In this document: in pieces, positions 26,771 to 34,322 of the stretch
Layout: every line of letters starts with the position of its first letter
How positions within the stretch are numbered: the stretch's first letter is position 1
Assembly (NCBI GenBank): GCA_023376005.1
Contig: CM042157.1
Coordinates: forward strand, 54,675,581-54,739,580
DNA length: 64,000 nt
Reading direction: 5' to 3'
Source: Doryteuthis pealeii
Taxonomy: Eukaryota; Mollusca; Cephalopoda; Myopsida; Loliginidae
Translations under genes and position numbers: made by a program
Notes under the pieces: model-generated
What the model was told of the DNA's origin: nothing
What the model saw: only the letters and a program-made list of their open reading frames with translations
The model's database searches: none

Positions 26771-29396
26771 TCAAATATTCTCCCCTCTCTCTTTTTAACT
26801 ACTTCTATCCCATAATAGCCGTATATACTCATGTGACTTTTGAGACCTTTTGCAGCTGAAAATTGTTAGTATACCAGTTGGCCTAGGCCTAATGTTAGTT
26901 TGTATCTCGCATCCCTTTAATATTAGACTAAAATTTAGGTCTCTGAAAGTCATATGATATGCAAATATATATGTTAGATATTGCATGTAAATTTCAAATT
27001 CTAGATGTAAGTATTAAGAGGCAGAAAGTGTGTGTGTGTGTGTGTGTGTGTGTTGTTTCTTTCTTTTACTTTTTTGATTATTTGATTCTCTCTAAATAAG
27101 CATTGTATCATGGAAATTCATCCTAATAACAATAAAATATACAAGTAATTCTTGTTATTAGTTAAAGAAATTATATAACACGTCTGCTTTGAGAAATATT
27201 TGAGAATATCTATTCCATGTGCATTGTACTAGTATAAAAGTATTGATAAATAGGGACTGTAACTTGAAAATCACCAACTTTATTGAATTACTTAAACAGA
27301 TTTTATCTTTATAGAAAGATGATTGATTAATTGTGCATGTTTTTGTATCTTTACAAAGACAATTAAACTTGAGGTAACTTTATGATACCCAGTTTAAAAG
27401 TTGTCCATTTATATTCCAAATGTACAAATCAATATAAATTATTGCACAAACAATAATATAAGTTTTTTAATTTTTTTAAATTTTTCATTTTCATTTTTTT
27501 GTTTTGTTTTTTTGTTTTGTTTAGTGCATCTGGTTGCCCACTTGCCAATAAACACAAACTACAGCGCCATCTGGTTTCTGGAGCTGGAGGTGACCAATCT
27601 TCAAATGACTCTATGATTATGGCGGGTAGACCCATAAAAATGGATGGAATTGTGTAAGTTATCTCCCTTTGATTCATCTAAAAAAACAATTCTTTTGTTT
27701 TTTTACTTGTTATGTATTTCTTCGTAGTAGGCTATTGCCAAATAATTTTGAAACTTTCTACACACTCGCGATTTATGGTCACAAAATCATTGATTTATAA
27801 AATTGATTTTTAAAGCCAAAGTCCTTCCCATTTTTAAAAATTTCAACCATATAAAATTATTATATACAGGTGAGCACTAGTTTTCTCCTAAAATGCAGGT
27901 ATTTTTAAAATTTGGCCTGATATATAGTTATATTAATTCTAATGCATGATCATTTTCCTTTGTTTTATTAAATATTCTTTTTTTTTTTTTTTTTTTTTTT
28001 TTTTTGTAGATTATATCCATTCATTCTTTGACTTGGAAACAGATGCCTAAAAAGGCATTTCTAACAAATCCATTGAATAATCTTAGTTTATCATTAACAG
28101 TTCATGACACCATTGAGGACTTTTTTAACATAATCCTTTGATGTTACTGGGAGAGAAAATATATATTTTATGTGCAAAAGAAATATTTCAACAAGCTCTA
28201 TTCAACAATATAATGGGTTTAAACTAGCAGTAAAAATTTACTGCGTAAAACACAAAAGAGGCCTCAATAAATAGAGCTTTGACAAGTTGAGGGAGGAAAA
28301 ATAGATTTTATGTGCAAAAGGAATATTTCAACAAGCTCTATTCAACAATATAATGGGTTTAAACTAGCAGTAAAAACTTACTTAGTAAAACACAAAAGAG
28401 GCCTCTCAATGATGTTGTAGATTGTAAACATACTTAGTTGTCTGCAATCATTGTTTCTTATATTTCTTTCCTTGATTTTCTGTACAAACTTCCAAATATT
28501 CCACAATAGTTGATAATAAAGATTATCCATCATTTTATGTCCTCTGCTCTTCATTCTACCTTTACCTGTACCTCCTCATTTTCTACCACTATCCCGAGAA
28601 ATAATCTTTTTTAAGGATTTAAAAAAATCTGACACCTCCATTTTCTTTCACTCTTTTCTTCTCTCTCAAACTTATATTGTTCTTGGTAATGGAATGATCT
28701 ATTATTTAATTAGGTGACAACAGGGTGTGACACATGGAAGTACAAGTATATTAACAAATAGATATCTTTGATTAACTGTTGTATTAAAAATCAAAAACTT
28801 TTACAAATTCTAAAAGTTTTTATTTCTTGTTTTCTTCTTTCTTGAGTCTTTGAGGAGATTGCAGAATTTGGGTCAAAGGTGTTTTTTCATTGACTCAGAG
28901 TGGTAATACATCTTAGTGTCCCATATATTTATCCCAAAATCACAGAGAATTTTATGCATGTCATTCTCTAGGACAGATTCCAGTTTGTGCATATACCATT
29001 TGGTAGTATGGACAAATTTGATTTCTTGTACAATTTCCATTGGATCACCTTTCCCACTCAGTCATGCCTAGTCTTGTATTCCCTTTGTGCTAGTTTGCTA
29101 CATTTATCAATCCCCACAGTATTTTTAACTCAATTTTTTTTACTAGAGTTTGGGTGTCCATTACTGTGACATTTTTCTCTGACTTCATTTTGGGATTTTC
29201 TAGTTTGTGAGTCTCTGTTCTCTATCCTAATATGCAGCTTCTTTCTTTGAAAAAAATCTGCCAACCAAAATATAAACATCCTAAAACTATCCTGTCATGC
29301 CACCAGTTCAATGAGACTTCACGTATTCCTATTTAGAGTTTTGAAATATAAGCGCGTACACACACACACACACACATATACATGTGTGTGTGTGTA

Positions 29397-29444
<48 letters not shown>

Positions 29445-30360
29445 GTTTCACCTCTACAAACATGTTAACAGGCACCCTTGGCATATGTCTCTGTTACTTG
29501 AATAACTTAATAAAACCAGCTGAATCTGGCTGAATGGAATCATGATATAATAAAAGTCCTCCCATAGAAGTAATATTGTATTATTCCACATGTATGTGTA
29601 TATATGAGTGGTGAATCTCTGTTAGTGGTGACTTTTCAGTCTCAGTCTAAAGAAGAGCTATTCCCTCAAGTCTATTTTAGAGCAATCAAAATTTCTGTCA
29701 GAACAAATCATTTATCTTTGACTTTAGTTGGACTCAACATCCTAACTTGAATCATCATAAATAATTATTTGTGTTTTATAATTTTATTTTATTTTCATGA
29801 CTTAATGTTGAATTAAATAACATTTGCTAACAGTGTTTGTAATAACATGGCTAATCATTTTAGGTCCATGAATATCAGCCATTAAAAAAATGACACAGAC
29901 AGATTTCTGGCTGAAACAATCAAAATAATCCTTAAAAATGACAGGTGTTTTACTCCCTGTTTTCCCAAAGAATATATTTTTGTTGTTTTAACTAAATTCC
30001 AACTAAATCTTTTTGTTCTGTTTATCATAATATTATATGAGAAAAATGAAAAGATTTGATCCACATCTAAGTTCTGTGCATGCTTGTTTGTCTGATTTGT
30101 TCCTCTGACCCCAGACATGGAATAAGTTAACATCAAAGATTTTAGACTGAGACAAGTACCGAACCTGGGTCAAAGATATTTGTTTTGAAAAATATAACAA
30201 ATAAAGAGAAAATATCAGTTTGATTTTTGTAGAATGGTCAGTTGTAAAGTATCAGCTGCACAAACACAGAGATTTGATGGATTGTATTTAGAAAATTCTT
30301 ATATTTTAAAAGTAAATTATGTACATGAGTAACACTGGTTAGCTGCCACTATTGTATGTG

Positions 30361-30404
<44 letters not shown>

Positions 30405-30779
30405 CATTCATACACACACGAGGATCATTCAATAAATAAGGTGAATTTTGTTGAAGAAATTGGCAAATAGAAAGCATTGTTTACATTTTCACCTTTTTTA
30501 AGGAAATCAACAGTGATGGATGTTTACATCTTCCAGAAGACTTTAAGCATGGCCTTCTTTACTGACTGCTGTACCTCAAACTTTTCCATTATTAGAGAGT
30601 CAGTATATTTCCACTACATGAATTGTCTTTTCAACTCAGCCTCTTAAGTGCCAAACCATGTTTAGATCATTTGTAAACATTTTTTGTTTTACTAAAACAT
30701 GTTTCTCTATCTGTACATATTCTTCTGTAAATGTTTATTTTACCTTTTTTTTAAAAATCCCTTTATTTATTAAATGACC

Positions 30780-30828
<49 letters not shown>

Positions 30829-33800
30829 ATGTGTGTTCTGTTTTATATGAAATATTTTGTTGATCCTAAAACATTTTGGATGATGATAGTAATTAGATTT
30901 TGTTTTTCTATCTTTGTAGACAACTTGACTATGATGGAGTCGACCTAAAGTACAGGTAAATATTGACAATTTTTAATTTGTATTCTTGTACCAATGATGC
31001 TTCAAATATACCCAAACAGTTAGGGGAAGGCAGTGAAGCCATATGGCCTAGACTTACAGTTTTGGAAAGTAGGAGATGACATGTATATACCCAACTTACA
31101 TATAAGTCATATTTAACACTGATAACAAAAATGCTTACTGAGTAATTTAAAATGGGGGAATACTTTCCCATCTAATCTGTGCATTCTGCTCGCTCTTCAA
31201 ATAGTACTCTATCTTTTGTTCCATCTAAATCAACCATTTATAACTTCTAAAATTGTTTTGAAACAATTAAATAAAAATCTATAAATCCCCCCCCCCCAAA
31301 AAAAAATCATCCTTTCTATTCTGTTCCATTAAGAGCATTATAACCTGATAGACCATTATAATTATTTTTTTAAAAATTTGTTTCACTTTGAAAGGAGGTG
31401 CACTTAGCATAATGGTTATCGTCATAGGAAAAGGAATCTGCAGCAACTGGAATTGAAATCCTGTTTGCATTTCACATTGCCCTAAAAAATCCCTTGGAAA
31501 AGACTTAAATCCATTTCTTCTCCCCCAAGCTATAGGTAAATAGTAGGACAGACTGGATTCTTTACCCTTGACTTTAACATTTCCTAACAGGGTTAGTGAC
31601 AACATCTTATTGGTCAAAGACCAGTGGCAAAAAGAGGTTGAGGATGGCTTTCTACTATTGTCATATGACCCCCCCCCCCATTAGAGGGACTCTTAATGGA
31701 CATGGCAATTATATAAGAAAGATAATTATTTATTGTAACCCTTATGTAAGTAAAATGAGTTCAAACCAGAAGTGGTCAACCTTTGAATTTCCATGCATTA
31801 ATTCTGATGTGATGTAAAAATCTTGTGCTCTCATTAATTCTTGTAAAATTATTCATATAAAAATAGCTAACATTTTTTTAAATAATTTACTGATTTAATA
31901 TAAATACAAGATGATCATTACTTAATGTTTTGTTTTTTGTCTAAATTTTAATGTTTATTTTTGTTTTTTTCATCAGATGTCCAACGCCAGGCTGTGATGG
32001 TTCAGGTCATGCCAATGGCAGTTTTCTCTCTCATCGAAGTCTCTCTGGCTGTCCCAGGGCAACTCAAGCAATGAAAAAAGCTCGGTTAAGCTCTGCAGAG
32101 CTAACATCATTACAGATGAAAGTGCAGGCTGGACATGGTAAGGATGACAAGAAGAAAATATTTGTTCATTAATTTGATTTTTATTTCTCAATACACTTTG
32201 AAATTTAGGGGCATTTTTTTTCCTCACTCATGGAACTCTCCTCACAATGGAGGTAAAAACAAAATTTAATTAAAAAAAAAAATTATAATTTTTTTTTTTT
32301 AATAATCAAAAAATCATGTCTACAATGTGATTAAGATAGCAGAAGTTGCAGTGACAAAATATATTGATGATTTATTAATAATTGATTTATCTATAATAAT
32401 ATACACACTGGTCTAAAGCATTCCAGAATAATGTTTGCCTCTCAAACCCTCTTTCATGAAAGAGGGTTTGAGAGGCAAACATTATTCCAGTGACAAGGAA
32501 GTAAAATCTGTAGTGAAGAAGTGGCTCAAAGAACAGTCAACACAAATTTATGGGGCAGGGATACATGCTCTCATTGAAGGTGGAACATTGCTATTGAGAG
32601 AAATGGTGACTGTATGGGAGTAGGGATGTGATCCACAGAGGACCAACTTCATTTTGATGTATGATACATGTTCCTGTGTTGATAATTATACCTGTCCTAA
32701 ACAAAAATGGCATTAATTTTTGACTTGTCCTCGTATTATTTTGAAATATCAATATTTTTTAATCATAGAAAAAGGCACAGATGGCATAACAGTTATTATC
32801 ATAGGAGGTAGACTCAGCTAACAGAATTCAAATCCTGACCAAGACTGTTTTCATTTTGTTATATACAAATTTATTGAATTTTTTTCTTTTTTAACAAAAA
32901 GAGTTATTTGTAGAAATTGTTTATAACACAGATTCATGTACACTTTTACCTTTTGAACTAATATCTCTTGACATTACAGTTTTTGTGTAGTTGTTTTTTT
33001 AAAGGTTTTTATTTTTGTAGACATTTATCAAATTTGTACAGTTATAAGTATTCATACCTAATATTAATAATGATCTGATTTCAAGTAATTATCTATAAAA
33101 AAAAAAAAAGAATGACTATTATCATCTTGCAACACCATCTGGTTAAAAATGAGACTGTTCAAAATGAAATGCAAAAATTTAATGCCTGAAATTCTTATTT
33201 CTTATGAGTGTTGTCACCTCATCTATATAATGGACCAGTCCGTTTTCATTATAAAAGAAAGGGAAGAAAAAGGACATGTTATACAGAAAAATATCATAAG
33301 AAATAGAGTAGGGGTAAGCGTGCGGAAGTGATAAATGCTAATCTGTTTCAATCGAACATGATGAAAAGAACGAAAGAAGAAAAAAAAGCGTGAGAGATAG
33401 TGTTAAATTTTACATATTGAACTATTTATCAATAGCTCTTATCTTAAGTAAACATTTCAAACTATCATACTGTGGTATATCCACAGGTCCTGCTAGTTTT
33501 TATTTAACAATAGTCATTTGTTTGCACACAATTATATGGTTTCAAGTAACTAATAACAATCCTTAGTAAAGAATTATTATATCTGGTTTAAAGTAATTAT
33601 TCTTAGTACAAACAATTTATGGCATCAGATATTCCTACCTAACAGTTAAATTTAACATTTGTTCAACTTTTTATCCAGTTTGTATTGACTAAAAAGAAGA
33701 ACTTATAAAAAGTTTCAAAACACAAAATTTACCCAGTATTTAGAGCAAAGGCAAAGACATGTTCACTTGAAAATGTAACAAACTTTCAGTGAAAATAAGT

Positions 33801-34322
33801 TCACATACACCCACCCAGTTTTTAGGCTAAAATATCTGTGAGGAATTGTGTGTATTATGCATAAATAATTACATGATTTAATTTTATAAAATGTATTATT
33901 TGGATACTAATCTTCTTTTTTCTTCTTCAGACCTTGAAAATGCTGAAGACATGATTCAGATAGAGAATGAAATTGAAGACCTGAAGAAGGCTAATATGCA
34001 TGCCGAAACAGAGGTGATAAAGTTACGTGCTGAAATCACGTGTCTAGAAAACAAGATCCGTCTGCAGGAACAAGAGAATGCAAGTGTATGTGAAAAGAAC
34101 CAGCATCTGCAGGAATATGTGCAGATGATGCGATCCAAGATTATCTCATGCCTGCAGAATGTGCAGGTGCCGCAGATCGAGGAGGCCATTAGCGAGGACA
34201 ACTTTGACAATTATATCAACAAGATACAAACTCTGTGCACAAACAAAGCCAACGACAATCACGCTCTGTTTACAGTAATCAAATGTGCAATAGCAGAAAT
34301 TAGTTATTTAAGGAAAATATAG
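11795..34322 (+). CDS. MYT1/MYT1L/ST18-family C2HC zinc-finger transcription factor, 3' part (5 exons, 5' partial)
   Basis: Joined exons 11795-11857, 27525-27653, 30920-30955, 31977-32137 and 33931-34322 give 781 nt: one base finishing an upstream codon, then 259 residues and TAG. Every junction is AG/GT and phases agree. Residues 1-25 form a C2HC finger (C1, C6, H19, C25; C-x4-C-x12-H-x5-C) starting [11 protein letters not shown]. Residues 77-101 form a second finger (C77, C82, H95, C101) with [11 protein letters not shown] and [11 protein letters not shown]. Residues about 133-200 are a charged heptad-rich coiled coil, followed by the conserved C-terminal domain. This order matches the end of vertebrate MYT1 proteins, which are nuclear DNA-binding regulators of neural differentiation; that role is family knowledge. 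Introns are 15.7, 3.3, 1.0 and 1.8 kb. The 5' exons, other fingers and promoter are outside the window. I cannot say which vertebrate paralogue it corresponds to; invertebrates usually have one. Confidence 0.93.
12290..13060 (+). pseudogene. LINE fragment with restriction-endonuclease-like tail, right arm
   Basis: The best-preserved copy. A frame at 12409-12852 reads [20 protein letters not shown], then [20 protein letters not shown] and [13 protein letters not shown]. After a frameshift, 12797-13000 continues with [20 protein letters not shown] and IKTN near the family 3' end. The domain lacks the polymerase, so it is a 5'-truncated dead copy. It lies in the 15.7-kb intron of the MYT1-family gene. 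Confidence 0.7.
13325..13490. repeat. GC-rich hairpin element, right arm copy
   Basis: Inverted counterpart of 6655-6845, running from GCGTCGATCCCAGGGGGC to GACGGGATCGACAC. It differs from the left copy almost only by indels in G and C runs. Confidence 0.5.
14200..14460 (+). repeat. Dispersed repeat family B, partial, right arm
   Basis: Same element as 5715-5985 on the other arm, from CTGTCAGCTGGGGCTGTAG to GTGCTAGAAGGTGGTGGCC. It lacks the tail segment seen in the 46610 and 63595 copies. Confidence 0.6.
17440..17525. repeat. (TA)n microsatellite, about 27 units
   Basis: Near-uninterrupted TA repeat in the right arm. The left-arm partner at about 2690-2730 is much shorter and interrupted. 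Confidence 0.9.
20486..20725. mobile_element. Tc1/mariner-type MITE, about 240 bp
   Basis: Terminal inverted repeats CAGGGTGTTTC and GAAACACCCTT are flanked by TA on both sides (20484-20485, 20726-20727). The interior has further inverted symmetry. A relative without clear ends is at 37500-37735. No coding capacity. Confidence 0.75.
21485..21710. repeat. Family D inverted-end repeat (Penelope-like terminus candidate)
   Basis: CTTTATTGTTATATACACAA then TGTTTCGGCTGATGTGCC and CCTTCTTCAGGT at the left are mirrored at the right as ACCTGAAGAAATCTGG...CCAAAACATTGTGTATATAA. Relatives are at 38200-38285, 42410-42575 and 61375-61440. The CTGAAGAA...CGAAAC pattern resembles termini of Penelope-like elements; that class call is tentative. 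Confidence 0.5.
22190..22360 (+). repeat. SINE family A fragment (head)
   Basis: GTGAGTTCAAATCTTAGATG is B-box-like. It is followed by GTTTGTATTTCACTTCATGC and AAAGGCATGAATCCAAC, the family's head-to-body order. Confidence 0.6.
22363..22560 (-). repeat. SINE family A copy
   Basis: Minus-strand order: head with CACCATTGTAGGAAATG, body, CTAGAAGGAAAACTTAATTC, and tail CATCCTAACCATGATGGAG ending at a TTATATA tract. It lies head to head with flanking + strand copies. Confidence 0.6.
22546..22700 (+). repeat. SINE family A fragment (body and tail)
   Basis: ACGACAGACTGGGTTCTTTA, TATCTAGGAGAATGAAAAC and TTGACCTTGCGTTACATTTT in order. It ends at GGTTGAGTAAATG. It completes the + copy interrupted by the inverted one. 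Confidence 0.6.
23365..23460. repeat. (TA)n microsatellites
   Basis: Two TA tracts separated by GATATTATGATATTTGATAC. A third tract lies at 23620-23668, so the hairpin at 23491-23612 is bracketed by TA repeats. Confidence 0.85.
23491..23612. repeat. 122-bp foldback (hairpin) element
   Basis: GTAGCATAGGCATGGAGTCA on the left mirrors TGCTATTGATTGCTATGCTAC on the right. The arms are about 60 nt, meet at CATTGGACCAATG and carry a few mismatches. No coding content. Confidence 0.75.
24408..24456. repeat. Perfect 20-bp stem with 9-nt loop
   Basis: GAAAATAATGGTTGATTTTA at 24408-24427 is exactly complementary to 24437-24456; the loop is AATGTGTCA. Could be a small foldback or an RNA hairpin. The stem is short for a microRNA precursor. 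Confidence 0.75.
24950..25242 (-). pseudogene. LINE reverse-transcriptase C-terminal fragment
   Basis: The minus strand encodes [40 protein letters not shown] then [20 protein letters not shown]. This is the region after the polymerase core of a common invertebrate LINE. It is 5' truncated against a TA repeat and decayed beyond CNTG. Same family as 46230-46590, 56710-56930 and 62350-63015. Confidence 0.75.
25241..25277. repeat. (TA)n microsatellite
   Basis: Uninterrupted TA tract abutting the truncated LINE fragment. Confidence 0.9.
25650..25760 (-). repeat. Family B tail fragment
   Basis: AACAGGTACTACCACTCTAG and GTGGACCTGG, then CCAGAGCTTCAGCCTCACCA, are the reverse complement of the family tail seen at 46930-47060. 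Confidence 0.6.
26250..26450 (+). repeat. tRNA-derived SINE head and body
   Basis: ATGGCATAATGGATAACATA is A-box-like and AGTGAGTTCAAACTCCAG is B-box-like. TACCCTTGGGAAAGTTATGG and an ACTATGGGTTAAATAGTA body follow. It is preceded by a G run. Confidence 0.65.
26718..26768. repeat. (TA)n microsatellite
   Basis: About 22 TA units. Confidence 0.9.
27028..27053. repeat. (TG)n microsatellite
   Basis: Thirteen TG units, uninterrupted. Confidence 0.9.
27525..27653 (+). CDS. MYT1-family exon: end of the penultimate finger plus linker
   Basis: Acceptor TTTGTTTAG, donor GT|GTAAGTT. The first base completes Ser, then [19 protein letters not shown] supplies the last zinc-binding Cys (residue 25). A Gly/Ser/Met-rich linker follows and ends in MDGIV. 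It is 129 nt, phase 2 on both sides. The donor overlaps an inverted AAGGGAGATAACTT motif. Confidence 0.93.
28165..28406 (+). repeat. Tandem duplication, period about 150 bp
   Basis: ATTTTATGTGCAAAAG, TTTCAACAAGCTCTATTCAA and CACAAAAGAGGCCTC occur in both units. The first unit starts at 28165 and the second at 28315, with only a few substitutions. Recent local duplication. Confidence 0.85.
28830..29110 (-). pseudogene. LINE fragment with restriction-endonuclease-like tail
   Basis: The minus strand matches the [16 protein letters not shown] part of the 12290-13060 copy (ATGGTATATGCACAAACTGG, AATGACATGCATAAAATTCT). Frames are broken throughout. Confidence 0.55.
29357..29447. repeat. Compound CA/TG/TA microsatellite
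   Basis: Order: (CA)n, ATATACATG, (TG)n, (TA)n, (CA)n. Confidence 0.85.
30358..30410. repeat. Compound TA/TG/TA microsatellite
   Basis: Alternating purine-pyrimidine tract, TG core flanked by TA. Confidence 0.85.
30783..30836. repeat. Compound TA/TG microsatellite
   Basis: About 14 TA units followed by TG units, 85 nt upstream of the microexon acceptor. Confidence 0.85.
30920..30955 (+). CDS. MYT1-family 36-nt microexon (linker between the last two fingers)
   Basis: This 36-nt exon sits between TCTTTGTAG and AG|GTAAAT. It completes Val and adds [11 protein letters not shown], the last two bases starting Arg. It is needed to keep phase only in the sense that its length is a multiple of three, so skipping it would also keep frame. 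It could therefore be a cassette exon. Confidence 0.8.
31390..31600 (+). repeat. tRNA-derived SINE family A
   Basis: AGGTGCACTTAGCATAATGG then TTATCGTCATAGG forms a clear tRNA-like head. GGAATTGAAATCC is B-box-like. TGTTTGCATTTCACATTGCC and GGTAAATAGTAGGACAGACT follow. It is intronic, sense. Confidence 0.75.
31977..32137 (+). CDS. MYT1-family exon: complete last C2HC finger
   Basis: Acceptor TTTTTTTCATCAG, donor G|GTAAGG. It encodes [20 protein letters not shown] then SLSGCPRAT, a whole finger (C77, C82, H95, C101 of the joined product). A basic segment [13 protein letters not shown] follows and leads to the coiled coil. It ends in phase 1 (G), matching the AC that opens the last exon to give Asp. 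Confidence 0.95.
32426..32487. repeat. Perfect 62-bp palindrome, no spacer
   Basis: 31-nt arms centred on CATG at 32455-32458 are exact reverse complements. The right arm is the start of the mariner fragment; the left arm is an inverted duplicate of it. Confidence 0.9.
32456..32626 (+). pseudogene. mariner-type transposase C-terminal fragment
   Basis: Encodes [20 protein letters not shown] then [19 protein letters not shown], the C-terminal end of mariner transposases. A short frameshifted tail resembles the RRWN...ERNGDYVE ending. The DDE/D catalytic region is missing, so it is dead. It sits in the intron before the last MYT1-family exon. Confidence 0.75.
32770..32862 (+). repeat. tRNA-derived SINE head
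   Basis: AAGGCACAGATGGCATAACA then GTTATTATCATAGG, and CAGAATTCAAATCCTGACC as B-box-like block. Truncated after the head. Confidence 0.6.
33125..33496 (+). mobile_element. Helitron-like non-autonomous element, copy 1
   Basis: Starts TCTTGCAACACC after an A. It ends CTAG before a T. A perfect 6-bp hairpin (CTGTGG TATAT CCACAG, 33470-33486) lies 10 nt before the 3' end. This combination (5' TC, 3' hairpin plus CTRR, A|T target) is the Helitron signature. No Rep/helicase. Copies at 40743 and 48605 share both termini. Confidence 0.6.
33931..34322 (+). CDS. MYT1-family last coding exon: coiled coil and C-terminal domain
   Basis: The exon follows CTTCTTTTTTCTTCTTCAG and encodes 129 residues to TAG. 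It opens with [18 protein letters not shown], a long heptad-patterned helix with many E, K and L residues. The conserved tail contains [20 protein letters not shown] and ends ISYLRKI. This is the MYT1-family C-terminal domain, thought to mediate dimer or partner contacts. The GC content of the exon is clearly above its flanks. Confidence 0.95.

Larger units (their letters stand above)
20333..27524. other. Intron 3' of the palindrome: transposon-rich non-coding DNA
   Basis: Part of the 15.7-kb intron between the first two exons seen. It holds the MITE at 20486, family D at 21485, SINEs at 22190-22700 and hairpins at 23491 and 24408. It also holds a LINE tail at 24950, a family B tail at 25655, a SINE at 26250 and several microsatellites. 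I found no further zinc-finger exon in it. Confidence 0.7.
27654..30919 (+). other. Intron of the MYT1-family gene
   Basis: Begins GTAAGTT and ends TTTGTAG. It contains a 28-nt T run near 27977, a 150-bp tandem duplication (28165), a LINE fragment (28830) and compound microsatellites (29357, 30358, 30783). Nothing else recognised. Confidence 0.8.
32138..33930 (+). other. Intron before the last coding exon
   Basis: Begins GTAAGG and ends TTCTTCAG. It holds the mariner fragment with palindrome, a SINE head and a Helitron-like element. The rest is AT-rich without recognisable content. Confidence 0.85.
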
